The notes under the pieces: generated by a model
Databases searched by the model: none
What the model saw: only the letters and a program-made list of their open reading frames with translations
Told to the model about the DNA's origin: nothing
Assembly (NCBI RefSeq): GCF_026967805.1
Contig: NZ_JAPVBG010000002.1
Coordinates: 878,138-942,137 of the forward strand
Length of the DNA: 64,000 nt
Direction of reading: 5' to 3'
Origin: Blastococcus sp. VKM Ac-2987
Lineage (GTDB): Bacteria > Actinomycetota > Actinomycetes > Mycobacteriales > Geodermatophilaceae
Made by a program: the position numbers and the translations under genes
Part shown: positions 1 through 8,279 of the stretch, piece by piece
Layout of the letters: the number at the start of each line of letters is the position of its first letter
How positions within the stretch are numbered: the stretch's first letter is position 1

Positions 1-183
1 GCCCGCGCGGAAGGGATGGGGATCCTGCTGATCTCGGCCGACCTCGACGAGCTGATCGGGCTCTCCGACACGCTGCAGGTCATGCTGCGCGGCCGGCTGG
101 TCGCCACCCTCGATCCCGCGCGGGTCACCCCCGAGGAGCTCGGCGGGTACATGACCGGCGCGCGGATCGGGGGTGCGGCATGA
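1..183 (+). CDS. Nucleoside-type ABC transporter ATP-binding protein, C-terminal end (partial)
   Basis: Only the last 60 codons lie in the window. The reading frame is open from base 1 and stops at the TGA at 181-183. The segment ISADLDELIGLSD followed by VMLRGRL matches the end of the second nucleotide-binding domain in the YufO/RbsA-type double ATPases that energise nucleoside and sugar uptake. In that second domain the switch histidine is commonly replaced, and here the position is Ala (ISADLDEL rather than ISHDLDEL). The stop overlaps the next start as ATGA, and two YufP/YufQ-type permeases follow, so the assignment to a nucleoside importer rests on context as well as on this tail. Confidence 0.8.
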   Translation, partial: ARAEGMGILLISADLDELIGLSDTLQVMLRGRLVATLDPARVTPEELGGYMTGARIGGAA

Positions 184-1430
184 CCCTGCTCCGCCGGCTC
201 GGGCCCACGGTCGGGGTCCCCGTGTTCGCCGTCCTCGTCGCCGTCGTCATCTCCGGCGTGGTCATGGCGGTGCTGCAGGTGGACCCGTTCGAGGTCTTCC
301 GCGTGATGTTCGACCTCGGGGACACGCCCTCGCAGCAGATGACCGCCGTCGTGGTGATCCTCAACCGCGCCGTCCCGCTGTTCCTGGCCGGGCTCGCGGT
401 GGCGGTCGCCTTCCGGATGGGCCTGTTCAACATCGGCGTCGAGGGCCAGTACCGGCTGGCCACCATCGTCGCCGCGGCCGCCGGCGCCGCCGTGACGCTG
501 CCCGGCCCGCTGCACCTGCTCCTGATCGTCGGGGTGGCGGTGGTGGTCGGCGCCTTCTGGGCCGGCATCGTCGCGGTCCTGAAGGTCACGCGGGGGGTCA
601 GCGAGGTCATCAGCTCGATCATGCTGAACTTCATCGCCCTCGGCATCGCGTCGTTCCTGCTCACCGGGCCGTTCCGGGGCAGCGAGCCGGGCGCCTCGAT
701 CATCAGCACCGCGGAGATCCCGGAGTCGGGCTGGATGCCCGGCCTCAACGGGATCTTCGGCCTGCTCGGCCTCGCCGACCCGCCGCGCCAGCTCTACGGC
801 TTCCTCGTGGTGGCGGTCGTCGTCGGGATCGCGCTCGCGGTGCTCCTCGACCGCACCCGCTTCGGGTTCGACCTCCGGGCCAGCGGGCTCTCGCCGTCGG
901 CGGCCAGCGCCAGCGGTGTCAACGCCCGGGCGATGGTCCTCAAGACGATGCTGCTCTCCGGCGCGGTCGCCGGGCTCATCGGCCTGCCGGACCTGCTCGG
1001 CGCCACCCGCTCGTACACGACCGACTTCACCGCCGGGCTGGGCTTCCTGGGCATCGCCGTCGCGCTGCTCGGGCGGAACAACCCGCTCGGCATCGCCTTC
1101 GCGGCCCTGCTGTTCTCCTTCCTCGATCGCGCGCTGGTGCCCCTGCAGATCGAGGGGCTGCCGGCGTCGGTCATCACGATCATCCAGGGGACGATCGTGC
1201 TCGCCGTCGTCATCGCCAACGAGGTGGCCCGGCGGATCGCCCGTCGCTCGGCCGAACGCGGCGGGGCGGCCTCCGACGCCGCCGCTCCCGGGGACGGGAG
1301 CACGAGCACCGGGCAGTCGGCGGGTGGTGGCGGCGCCCCCGCCGGGACGGCCGTGCAGGGCACGGGGGCCGGGGTCAGCCGCACCGCCGGCGCCGGGCAG
1401 GCCGACGACCACCGGGGGGCCGGAGCATGA
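180..1430 (+). CDS. Nucleoside ABC transporter permease, YufP/BmpC-like
   Basis: This 416-residue polytopic membrane protein belongs to the BPD_transp_2 permease family (branched-chain amino acid, ribose and nucleoside importers). The N-terminal 350 residues carry about eight to ten hydrophobic segments. Family landmarks visible are FNIGVEGQY near residue 83, the cytoplasmic coupling stretch GVSEVISSIMLNFI near residue 140, and LGFLGIAVALLGRNNPLG near residue 288. The last 65 residues are a Gly/Ala/Ser/Thr-rich low-complexity cytoplasmic tail, which is longer than usual. The ATG start overlaps the ATPase stop by 4 nt and the stop overlaps the second permease by 4 nt, so all three subunits should be translationally coupled. 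Cytidine deaminase and thymidine phosphorylase follow, supporting nucleosides as the substrate. Confidence 0.88.
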   Translation: MTLLRRLGPTVGVPVFAVLVAVVISGVVMAVLQVDPFEVFRVMFDLGDTPSQQMTAVVVILNRAVPLFLAGLAVAVAFRMGLFNIGVEGQYRLATIVAAAAGAAVTLPGPLHLLLIVGVAVVVGAFWAGIVAVLKVTRGVSEVISSIMLNFIALGIASFLLTGPFRGSEPGASIISTAEIPESGWMPGLNGIFGLLGLADPPRQLYGFLVVAVVVGIALAVLLDRTRFGFDLRASGLSPSAASASGVNARAMVLKTMLLSGAVAGLIGLPDLLGATRSYTTDFTAGLGFLGIAVALLGRNNPLGIAFAALLFSFLDRALVPLQIEGLPASVITIIQGTIVLAVVIANEVARRIARRSAERGGAASDAAAPGDGSTSTGQSAGGGGAPAGTAVQGTGAGVSRTAGAGQADDHRGAGA

Positions 1431-2707
1431 GCACCACCGTCTCGACGCGCGCGACGACGGCCGGCCGCGGTCCGATCGGCGAGTTCTTCCTCGGGGGCAG
1501 CCGCGCCCGCCGGATCACCCTGCTGCTGGTCGGCGCCCTCGTGCTGGTCTCCGCCGTCCGGGTGATCAGCGGGGAGCAGTCGCTCACCTCCTCCTCCACG
1601 ATCTCGGCGGCCCTCATCCTCGCCGTCCCCATCGGCCTGGCGGCGCTCGGCGGGCTCTTCGCGGAGCGGGCCGGCGTGGTCAACATCGGCCTGGACGGCA
1701 TGATGACCCTGGGCACCTGGGGAGCCGGCTTCTGCGGCTACCAGTGGGGCTGGCAAGCCGCCGTCGTCGGCGGCATGCTGTTCGGCGCGCTGGGTGGGCT
1801 GCTGCACGCCGTGGCGACGGTGACCTTCGGCGTGGACCACGTCGTGTCCGGTGTGGCGATCAACATCCTCGCCGCCGGTCTCGTGCGCTTCCTCTCCGAA
1901 CTGCTGTACAGCGACAACGCGGCCGGGGGCGGGGTCACCCAGTCACCCGCGCTGTCCGGCCGGCCGCCGGAGGTGTCCCTGCCGGTGCTGTCCTCGGGGC
2001 CGGACCTGCTCGGCGACCTCGAGCAGCTCAACTGGTTCCTGCTCAGCGACCTCGCCGGGATCCTGCGCGGCCTGACCAGCGGGGTCGGCCCCACCACAAT
2101 CCTGGCCGTGCTGCTCATCCCGATCTCGTACCTCGTGCTCTGGCGCACGGCCTTCGGTCTCCGGCTCCGCTCCTGCGGTGAGAACCCGGCGGCCGCGGAC
2201 TCCCTCGGCGTCGCGGTGTACCGGATGAAGTACATCGCGGTCATCATCTCCGGTGCGCTGGCCGGCCTGGGCGGCGTCTTCCTGGTGTTCATCGCCGGCA
2301 TCTACCGGGAGGGGCAGACCAACGGGCGCGGCTTCATCGGCCTGGCGGCGCTGATCTTCGGCAACTGGCGGCCCGGTGGCCTGGCCGCCGGCGCCGGGCT
2401 GTTCGGCTTCGCCGACGCCCTGCAGCTGCGCAGCCGCAGCGCGGTCGTCGCGCTGTTCCTGCTCCTGGCGGTCGTGCTCGCCGCGGCAGCCGTCTGGCAG
2501 GCCACCCGCCGGAAGCTCGTGCAGGCGGTGACGGCGGCCGTCTTCGCGGGCGTCGCGCTCACCGGGTTCCTCACCATCGACGAGCTGGCGCCGGGCCTGG
2601 TCTCCTTCACCCCGCACCTGACCACCCTCCTGGTGCTCTCGCTGGCCTCCCAGCGATTGCGCATGCCGAAGGCGGACGGTCTGGTCTACCGACGAGGAGA
2701 GCACTAG
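1427..2707 (+). CDS. Nucleoside ABC transporter permease, YufQ-like
   Basis: This is the second permease (426 residues) of the importer. The ATG at 1427 overlaps the preceding stop. An N-terminal cytoplasmic leader of about 40 residues is followed by multiple membrane spans. The signature ERAGVVNIGLDGMMTLGTW lies near residue 85. The coupling region FGVDHVVSGVAINILAAG lies near residue 135, and SCGENPAAADSLGV near residue 250 is typical of YufQ homologues. The end of the gene (GFIGLAALIFGNWRPGG and the following spans) is well conserved in the family. The TAG stop shares one base with the GTG start of cdd, so uptake and catabolism are genetically coupled. Confidence 0.9.
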   Translation: MSTTVSTRATTAGRGPIGEFFLGGSRARRITLLLVGALVLVSAVRVISGEQSLTSSSTISAALILAVPIGLAALGGLFAERAGVVNIGLDGMMTLGTWGAGFCGYQWGWQAAVVGGMLFGALGGLLHAVATVTFGVDHVVSGVAINILAAGLVRFLSELLYSDNAAGGGVTQSPALSGRPPEVSLPVLSSGPDLLGDLEQLNWFLLSDLAGILRGLTSGVGPTTILAVLLIPISYLVLWRTAFGLRLRSCGENPAAADSLGVAVYRMKYIAVIISGALAGLGGVFLVFIAGIYREGQTNGRGFIGLAALIFGNWRPGGLAAGAGLFGFADALQLRSRSAVVALFLLLAVVLAAAAVWQATRRKLVQAVTAAVFAGVALTGFLTIDELAPGLVSFTPHLTTLLVLSLASQRLRMPKADGLVYRRGEH

Positions 2708-3132
2708 TGGCTGCCCTGCCCGAGCCCGACTGGGACGCCCTGCGGGCCGCGGCCCGCGAGGCCATGACCCGCGCCTACGCGCCGTACTCCCAGTTCCCGG
2801 TGGGCGTCGCCGGGCTGGTGGACGACGGCCGCGTCGTCACCGGCTGCAACGTCGAGAACGCCTCCTACGGGCTGGCGCTGTGCGCCGAGTGCGGCATGGT
2901 CAGCGACCTCGCCCGCACCGGCGGTGGCCGGCTGGTGGCGGTGGCCTGCGTCGGCGGGGACGGGCAGCCGCTCATGCCCTGCGGCCGCTGCCGGCAGCTG
3001 CTGTGGGAGCACGGCGGCGCCGACATGCTCATCGAGACGGTGTCGCTCGGCATCGTCCCGATGCGCGAGGTGCTGCCCGACGCCTTCGGGCCCGAGGACC
3101 TCGTTGCTGCGGCCGAGCGGGGGCAGGGCTGA
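2707..3132 (+). CDS. cdd: Cytidine deaminase
   Basis: This 141-residue protein is the expected size for the small tetrameric Zn-dependent cytidine deaminase, which hydrolyses cytidine and deoxycytidine to uridine and deoxyuridine. The substrate loop contains GCNVENASYGLALCAE. The zinc-site triad is visible as the Cys-Ala-Glu of that segment (Cys near residue 59, catalytic Glu two residues on) and the two cysteines of PCGRCRQ near residue 91. The GTG start is chosen because GAGGAGAG lies just upstream, inside the end of the permease gene, and because it makes a one-base overlap with that stop. The stop overlaps the deoA start by one base. Confidence 0.95.
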   Translation: MAALPEPDWDALRAAAREAMTRAYAPYSQFPVGVAGLVDDGRVVTGCNVENASYGLALCAECGMVSDLARTGGGRLVAVACVGGDGQPLMPCGRCRQLLWEHGGADMLIETVSLGIVPMREVLPDAFGPEDLVAAAERGQG

Positions 3133-4418
3133 TGGCCGCGCACGACGCGATCGACGTCATCCGCGCGAAGCGGGACGGCGTCGAGCTCTCGCCCGAGCAG
3201 ATCCGCTGGGTGGTGGACGCCTACACCCGGGGCGCGGTGCCCGACGAGCAGATGAGCGCGCTGCTCATGGCGGTGTTCTTCCGCGGCATGGCCGCGGGCG
3301 AGCTCGCCGCCTGGACGCAGGCGATGATCGACTCCGGCGAGCGCAAGGACCTCTCCTCGCTCGGCCGGCCGACCGCCGACAAGCACTCCACGGGAGGGGT
3401 CGGCGACAAGATCACCCTGCCGCTGGCGCCCCTCGTCGCCGCCTGCGGGGTGGCCGTGCCGCAGCTGTCAGGCCGTGGCCTCGGGCACACCGGCGGCACG
3501 CTGGACAAGCTCGAGGCCATCCCGGGGTGGCGCGCCGACGTGCACGAGGAGGCCTACCTCGCGCAGCTGCGCGACGTGGGCGCCGTCATCTGCGCGGCCG
3601 GCCACGACCTGGCCCCGGCGGACAAGCTGCTCTACGCGCTGCGCGACGTCACCGGGACCGTCGAGTCCATCCCGCTGATCGCCAGCTCGATCATGAGCAA
3701 GAAGATCGCCGAGGGCGCCGACGCGCTGGTGCTGGACGTGAAGACCGGCTCGGGCGCGTTCATGAAGGACGCCGAGGCCTCCCGCGAGCTGGCCCGCACG
3801 ATGGTCGGGCTCGGCGAGGCGGCCGGCGTCCGCACCGTCGCCCTGGTGACGGCGATGGACCGGCCGCTGGGCCGGGCCGCGGGCAACGCGGTCGAGGTGG
3901 CCGAGTCGGTCGAGGTGCTCGCCGGCGGTGGGCCGGACGACGTCGTCGAGCTGACCCTCGCGCTGGCCCGGGAGATGCTCACCGGCGTCGGGCGGGACGA
4001 CGTCGACCCCGCCGAGGCGCTGCAGGACGGCCGGGCCATGGACGTGTGGCGGCGGATGATCACCGCCCAGGGCGGCGACCCCGACGCCCCGCTGCCGCGG
4101 CCGGCCGAGACGCACGTGGTGACCGCACCGGCCACCGGCACCCTCACCCGGCTCGACGCGTACTCCCTCGGCGTCGCCGCGTGGCGGCTGGGCGCCGGGC
4201 GGGCCCGCAAGGAGGACCCGGTGCAGGCCGCCGCCGGCATCGTCTGGACCGCCGGGGTGGGGGAGCGGGTGACCGCGGGCCAGCCGCTGCTGGAGCTGCA
4301 GACCGACGACGCCGACCGGATCCCGCGGGCGCTGGCCGCGCTGGAGGGCGCCGTCGGCGTCGACACCGACGACGAGCCGCTGCCGCTGGTCCTCGACCGC
4401 ATCACCGCAGGGTCGTAG
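3132..4418 (+). CDS. deoA: Thymidine (pyrimidine-nucleoside) phosphorylase
   Basis: The 428-residue protein catalyses phosphorolysis of thymidine and deoxyuridine (and uridine, if of the Pdp type) to the free base plus (deoxy)ribose-1-phosphate. The phosphate-binding signature KHSTGGVGDK is near residue 83, followed by SGRGLGHTGGTLDK. A helical N-terminal domain (IRAKRDGVELSPEQIRW), a central alpha/beta domain and a C-terminal domain with the TG.(L).RLDAYSLGVAAWRLGAGR motif give the full family architecture. The ATG overlaps the cdd stop by one base. Products could feed upp (16550) through uracil and deoC (13614) through deoxyribose phosphate, given a phosphopentomutase such as the one at 18617. 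Confidence 0.94.
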   Translation: MAAHDAIDVIRAKRDGVELSPEQIRWVVDAYTRGAVPDEQMSALLMAVFFRGMAAGELAAWTQAMIDSGERKDLSSLGRPTADKHSTGGVGDKITLPLAPLVAACGVAVPQLSGRGLGHTGGTLDKLEAIPGWRADVHEEAYLAQLRDVGAVICAAGHDLAPADKLLYALRDVTGTVESIPLIASSIMSKKIAEGADALVLDVKTGSGAFMKDAEASRELARTMVGLGEAAGVRTVALVTAMDRPLGRAAGNAVEVAESVEVLAGGGPDDVVELTLALAREMLTGVGRDDVDPAEALQDGRAMDVWRRMITAQGGDPDAPLPRPAETHVVTAPATGTLTRLDAYSLGVAAWRLGAGRARKEDPVQAAAGIVWTAGVGERVTAGQPLLELQTDDADRIPRALAALEGAVGVDTDDEPLPLVLDRITAGS

Positions 4419-4434
4419 GGGACACTGGTCTCCC

Positions 4435-5334
4435 GTGACCCGAACGACGGCGGCGGCGGCAGCGCCGCAGCAGCCGGCCTCCCCGCTCGATCCCGAGGCC
4501 GCCATCTCCATCCGCGGGCTGGTCAAGCGCTACGGGGAGCGGGCCGCCGTCGACGGGCTGGACCTCGACATCCGGCGCGGCGAGATCTTCGCGCTGCTCG
4601 GCCCCAACGGCGCCGGCAAGACGACGACGGTCGAGATCTGCGAGGGCTACCGCGGGCGCGACGGCGGTGAGGTGCGCGTGCTCGGGGTCGACCCGGCGAA
4701 GGGCGGGCGCCGCTGGAAGGCCGACCTCGGCATCGTGCTGCAGTCCGGCGCCGGGGACAGCCAGCTGTCGGTGCGGGAGCTGCTGACCGCGCAGGCGTCC
4801 TACTTCGCCGACCCCCGCGACCCCGACGAGGTGCTCGAGCTGGTCGGCCTCACCGACAAGGCCGGTGCCCGCGGCCGGACGCTGTCGGGTGGGCAGCGGC
4901 GTCGGCTGGACGTGGCGCTGGGCATCGTGGGCCGGCCCCGGCTGCTCTTCCTCGACGAGCCGACGACCGGGTTCGACCCGGAGGCGCGCCGCCAGTTCTG
5001 GTCGCTCATCCGGTCGCTGCGCGAGCTCGGCACCACCATGCTGCTCACCACCCACTACCTCGACGAGGCCGAGGAGCTGGCCGACCGGGTCGGCGTTCTC
5101 GCCCGCGGGCAGCTCGCCGAGGTCGCCGTCCCCACCGCCCTCGGCGGCCGCGGCACCGCGCCCGCCGTCGTCAGCTGGACCGAGGACGGCGCCCGGCGGA
5201 CCGCCGAGACCACCACGCCGACCGCGTTCGTCGCCGAGCTCGCCGCGCGCTTCCCCGGCGAGGTGCCCGACCTCGCGGTGAGCCGGCCGACGCTCGAGGA
5301 CGTCTACCTGAAGATGATCGGGGACCGCTCGTGA
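4435..5334 (+). CDS. ABC-2 type exporter, ATP-binding protein
   Basis: This 299-residue ATPase has all the nucleotide-binding motifs: Walker A GPNGAGKTT near residue 60, Q-loop LQSGAGDSQ, signature LSGGQRRRLD near residue 148, Walker B LLFLDEPTTGFDP and the H-loop TTHYLDEAEELADR. The C-terminal 70 residues (through LEDVYLKMIGD) are the CcmA/DrrA-type tail of drug, lipid or polysaccharide exporters. The start is GTG at 4435, 16 nt after deoA. A weak GACACT box lies 8 nt before it (4421-4426), so it may have its own leaderless transcript. The stop overlaps the permease start as GTGA. The substrate cannot be read from the sequence. Confidence 0.9.
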   Translation: MTRTTAAAAAPQQPASPLDPEAAISIRGLVKRYGERAAVDGLDLDIRRGEIFALLGPNGAGKTTTVEICEGYRGRDGGEVRVLGVDPAKGGRRWKADLGIVLQSGAGDSQLSVRELLTAQASYFADPRDPDEVLELVGLTDKAGARGRTLSGGQRRRLDVALGIVGRPRLLFLDEPTTGFDPEARRQFWSLIRSLRELGTTMLLTTHYLDEAEELADRVGVLARGQLAEVAVPTALGGRGTAPAVVSWTEDGARRTAETTTPTAFVAELAARFPGEVPDLAVSRPTLEDVYLKMIGDRS

Positions 5335-6143
5335 CCGCCGCCGCGCCCGAGCGCACCGCCCTCCCCTCCACCGGGCGGGTCTGCCGCACGCGGGCCGGGG
5401 TGGAGCTCAAGGAGTTCTTCCGGCAGCGCGAGTCGGTCGTGTTCACCCTGCTGTTCCCGGTGATCCTGCTGCTGGGTCTCGGTGCGGTGCTCGACTACGA
5501 CCTCGGGGCCGGCGTCGACTTCCCGCAGTACTTCATGGCCGGGGTCATCACCGCGGGCATCGTCGGGGCGAGCCTGCAGAACATGGCGATCCACATCGCC
5601 GGTGAGCGGTCCGACGGCACGCTCAAGGCCCTGGCCGGCACCCCGATGCCGAAGTCGGCCTACTTCGTCGGCAAGGTCGCGCAGGTCGTCGCCGTGACGC
5701 TGGCGACCATCGTGATCCTGCTGCTCGTCGGCGTCCTCGTGTTCGGCATCTCCCTCCCGTCGGGCAGCGACTGGCTGACCTTCATCTGGGTCACCGTGCT
5801 CGGCGCGGCCGCGTGCACGCTGCTGGGCATCGCCGTCTCCTCGCTGGCCCGCAACTCGCGGTCGGCGTCGGCGACGGTGACCCCGATCGCCCTGGTCCTG
5901 GAGTTCGTCTCCGGCGTCTTCATGCCCTTCGACCAGGTGCCCGGCTGGCTGCAGGACGTCGCGGCGGTCTTCCCGGTCAAGTGGCTGGCCCAGGGGCTGC
6001 GGTCGGTGTTCCTGCCGGACTCCCTGGCCGCCCGCGAACCGGCCGGATCCTGGGAGCTGGGCACGGTCGCGATCGTGCTCGGCCTCTGGTGCGTCGTCGG
6101 CCTGCTCCTGTGCGTCCGGACCTTCCGCTGGCAGGACCGATGA
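5331..6143 (+). CDS. ABC-2 type exporter, permease
   Basis: This 270-residue integral membrane protein is the partner of the preceding ATPase, overlapping it by 4 nt. The N-terminal ELKEFFRQRESVVFTLLFPVILLLGLG is the usual start of an ABC-2 permease: an amphipathic elbow and the first span. Five further hydrophobic segments follow. The cytoplasmic loop SDGTLKALAGTPMPKSAYFVGK near residue 85 corresponds to the conserved ERERGTL..L..TP segment. The motif SGVFMPFDQVPGWLQ before the last spans is the family's FSG.F.P...LP..L region. The function is probably drug or lipid efflux; no specific substrate is indicated. Confidence 0.88.
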   Translation: MTAAAPERTALPSTGRVCRTRAGVELKEFFRQRESVVFTLLFPVILLLGLGAVLDYDLGAGVDFPQYFMAGVITAGIVGASLQNMAIHIAGERSDGTLKALAGTPMPKSAYFVGKVAQVVAVTLATIVILLLVGVLVFGISLPSGSDWLTFIWVTVLGAAACTLLGIAVSSLARNSRSASATVTPIALVLEFVSGVFMPFDQVPGWLQDVAAVFPVKWLAQGLRSVFLPDSLAAREPAGSWELGTVAIVLGLWCVVGLLLCVRTFRWQDR

Positions 6144-6147
6144 CATC

Positions 6148-6164
6148 GTCGTCCTCCGGACGAC
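6148..6164 (+). terminator. Small hairpin after the ABC-2 exporter
   Basis: GTCGTCC and GGACGAC form a perfect 7-bp stem with a 3-nt loop, 4 nt after the permease stop. There is no U tract, which is common in very GC-rich genomes, so it may be a weak intrinsic terminator or an RNA 3'-end stabiliser. Confidence 0.3.
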
Positions 6165-6249
6165 ACCGCGGCCAGGAGCCGTCCCGGCGGCGATGAGCCG
6201 CTGAGTTACCCCTGCGCGGACCCCTCCGGGGCCCACTCGGCGTGACCCG

Positions 6250-6255
6250 TAGCGT
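6250..6255 (+). promoter_or_regulatory. -10 box (TAGCGT) for leaderless add
   Basis: TAGCGT ends 7 nt before the ATG at 6263. This spacing puts the transcription start at or beside the A of the start codon. The same geometry recurs at many genes in the window. Confidence 0.6.
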
Positions 6256-6262
6256 TGGCGCC

Positions 6263-7333
6263 ATGGCTCCGCTCGACGCCGAGAACGTCCGCCGTGCCCC
6301 GAAGGTGCTGCTCCACGACCACCTCGACGGCGGGCTCCGACCGCAGACGGTGCTGGAACTGGCCGACCAGCTCGGCTACCGCGCACTCCCCGCGTCCGAC
6401 GCCGGGAGCCTGGGCCGCTGGTTCCGGGAGGCCGCGGACTCCGGCTCGCTGGTCCAGTACCTGGAGACCTTCGCCCACACCGTCGGCGTCATGCAGACCC
6501 CCGACGCCGTCCAGCGGGTGGCCCGGGAGTGCGCGCAGGACCTCGCCGCGGACGGCGTGGTGTACGCCGAGGTGCGGATGGCTCCGGAGCTGCTCAGCCC
6601 CGGGATGCCGCTGGAGGCGGCCGTCGAGGCCATGCTCGACGGGTACGCGCAGGGCAGCCGCGAGGCGGCGGCCGCGGGGACGCCGATCCGGATCGGCACC
6701 CTGCTGTGCGCCATGCGGCAGGACGACCGGTGGGACGAGGTCGCCGGCCTGGTGGTGCGCTACCGCGACGCGGGTGTCGTCGGCTTCGACCTGGCCGGCC
6801 CGGAGATCGGCTTCCCGCCGGACCGCATCCCGTCCGCTCTCGCGGTCCTCGACCGGGCGGGGGCGCACCGCACCGTGCACGCCGGCGAGGCCGCCGGGAT
6901 CGACAGCATCGTCGCGGCGCTCGACGGCGCACGTGCCGAGCGGCTGGGCCACGGCGTGCGGATCGCCAACGAGGTGGGCGCGGACGGGACGCTGGGGCCG
7001 GTGGCGGAGCGGGTGCGCGACCGGCAGGTGGTCCTGGAGATCGCGCCGTCGTCGAACGTGCAGACCGGCGCCTACGCCTCGCTGGCCGACCACCCGGTGG
7101 ACCGGCTGCACCGGCTCGGTTTCGCCGTCACCCTCAACACCGACAACCGGCTGATGAGCGGGGTGTCGGTGACCAGCGAGGTCACCGACGTGGCGACGAC
7201 GTTCGGCTGGACCTGGGACGACGTCAGGACGGTGACCGAGCGGGCCCTGGCCGGCGCGTTCCTGCCCGACGACGACCGCAAGCGGCTGCTCGACGACGTC
7301 GTGCGGCCCGGCTACGCGGCGCTGCTCGGCTGA
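6263..7333 (+). CDS. add: Adenosine deaminase
   Basis: The protein (356 residues) hydrolyses adenosine and deoxyadenosine to inosine and deoxyinosine, which purine nucleoside phosphorylase (21069) can then split. The metal-binding HDHLDGGLRP replaces the common HVHLDG near residue 18. Other family elements are YAEVRMAPELL, VGFDLAGPEIGFPP, the catalytic and zinc stretch HAGEAAG (His then Glu near residue 209), the RLGHGVR motif and LNTDNRLMSGV, whose Asp residues complete the site. A GTG at 6242 is in frame, but ATG 6263 is preferred: it sits 7 nt after a TAGCGT box and begins where homology should begin. Confidence 0.93.
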   Translation: MAPLDAENVRRAPKVLLHDHLDGGLRPQTVLELADQLGYRALPASDAGSLGRWFREAADSGSLVQYLETFAHTVGVMQTPDAVQRVARECAQDLAADGVVYAEVRMAPELLSPGMPLEAAVEAMLDGYAQGSREAAAAGTPIRIGTLLCAMRQDDRWDEVAGLVVRYRDAGVVGFDLAGPEIGFPPDRIPSALAVLDRAGAHRTVHAGEAAGIDSIVAALDGARAERLGHGVRIANEVGADGTLGPVAERVRDRQVVLEIAPSSNVQTGAYASLADHPVDRLHRLGFAVTLNTDNRLMSGVSVTSEVTDVATTFGWTWDDVRTVTERALAGAFLPDDDRKRLLDDVVRPGYAALLG

Positions 7334-7336
7334 TCC

Positions 7337-8035
7337 GTGTCCCTCCTGCTCGCCGCCGAGCCCACCGGTCAGACCTGGGCGCAGGTCGGTGACCTCGGGG
7401 TCGCGTTCGTGCTGTCCGCGCTCATCGGTCTCGAGCGTGAGCTCCGGCACAAGGCGGCGGGGCTGCGGACGCTCACCGTCGTCGGGTTCGCCGCGGCGCT
7501 GTTCATGGTCATCAGCCAGGCGCAGTTCGGTGACTCCCGGGTGGCGGCGCAGGTGGTCTCCGGCCTCGGGTTCATCGGCGGCGGGCTCATCTTCGTCCGC
7601 CGCGACGCGGTCCGCGGGCTGACGACGGCGGCGATCGTCTGGCTGACCGCCGCCGTGGGGATGGCGGCCGGCGCGGGGCTGTGGCTCTTCGCCGTCGTCG
7701 CGACCGCCGCGCACTTCCTCGTCTCCTACGGGTTCACCCCGCTCGCCCGCCGGCTGTCCGGCCGGATCACGCGGGTGCACTCCCTGGTGGTCACCTACCG
7801 GGACGGCGAGGGGGTGCTCCGCCGGGCGCTGGCCGAGTGCACGCAGCGCGGGTTCACCGTGCGCGACCTGTCCACGGCTGCCGACGACGGCGCCCGCGGC
7901 ACCGCGACGCGGCAGGCGACCGTGCGGCTCTCCGTGGAGGGCACCGGCCCGGTGACCCGGCTCGCGGTGGAGCTCGCCGACCTCGACGGCGTGCTCGCGG
8001 TCAGCGCCGGTGACTCCGACGAGGAGGCCGACTGA
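7337..8035 (+). CDS. MgtC/SapB-family membrane protein
   Basis: The 232-residue protein has the MgtC N-terminal membrane domain: GVAFVLSALIGLERELRHKAAGLRTLTVVG (residues about 22-52) contains the family's signature IGLERE..K.AGLRT. Four to five membrane spans follow up to about residue 140. The C-terminal 90 residues are soluble and look like the ACT-like domain found in longer MgtC homologues. Family members are linked to magnesium limitation, membrane potential and, in pathogens, macrophage survival; the role here is unknown. The GTG start lies 3 nt after the add stop, so the two genes are probably co-transcribed. Confidence 0.85.
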   Translation: MSLLLAAEPTGQTWAQVGDLGVAFVLSALIGLERELRHKAAGLRTLTVVGFAAALFMVISQAQFGDSRVAAQVVSGLGFIGGGLIFVRRDAVRGLTTAAIVWLTAAVGMAAGAGLWLFAVVATAAHFLVSYGFTPLARRLSGRITRVHSLVVTYRDGEGVLRRALAECTQRGFTVRDLSTAADDGARGTATRQATVRLSVEGTGPVTRLAVELADLDGVLAVSAGDSDEEAD

Positions 8036-8092
8036 CCGCGGCGTGGGGTCCGTCACCCCCGGTCGCGGGAACAGCTCCGCGATCTTCGCTGC

Positions 8093-8098
8093 TACCGT
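8093..8098 (+). promoter_or_regulatory. -10 box (TACCGT) of the helicase leader transcript
   Basis: TACCGT matches the TANNNT box used elsewhere in the window, and would place the RNA 5' end at about 8105. That is exactly where the first of three hairpins starts. No clear -35 is visible. Confidence 0.45.
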
Positions 8099-8104
8099 AG
8101 AGGT

Positions 8105-8279
8105 ACCGGCACAAGGCCGGTCATCCTCCCGGACGGTTTGTCCGGGCACGAGCGCATCCGTGCAGATCCCGCGTTCCACTTCTGGGCGCAGACGATCGCC
8201 AAGTGAGGACGCCGGTACGTGACGGTGCTCTTCCTCTTTCACGGGACGCGCTCCGAGCAGTATCGGAGCCCCACCCCGC
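8105..8279 (+). promoter_or_regulatory. Structured 5' leader of the DEAD-box helicase gene
   Basis: Three perfect hairpins are visible. Stem 1 is ACCGGC/GCCGGT (8105-8110 with 8116-8121, 5-nt loop). Stem 2 is CCCGGAC/GTCCGGG (8128-8134 with 8140-8146, 5-nt loop). Stem 3 is GCTCCGA/TCGGAGC (8250-8256 with 8263-8269, 6-nt loop). The 3' arm of stem 3 contains GGAG, the only Shine-Dalgarno-like sequence before the ATG at 8280, so the site is occluded when the stem forms. GCCGGTAC at 8211-8218 is also complementary to the 5' arm of stem 1 and could compete with it. Long regulated leaders are known for DEAD-box helicase genes in other bacteria; I recognise no named riboswitch here. Confidence 0.5.

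Noticed and set aside
173..2707. A single 844-codon open frame spanning both importer permeases
   Set aside because: The first part is an Arg/Pro-rich shadow of the real permease frame. Only the part from ATG 1427 encodes a recognisable permease.
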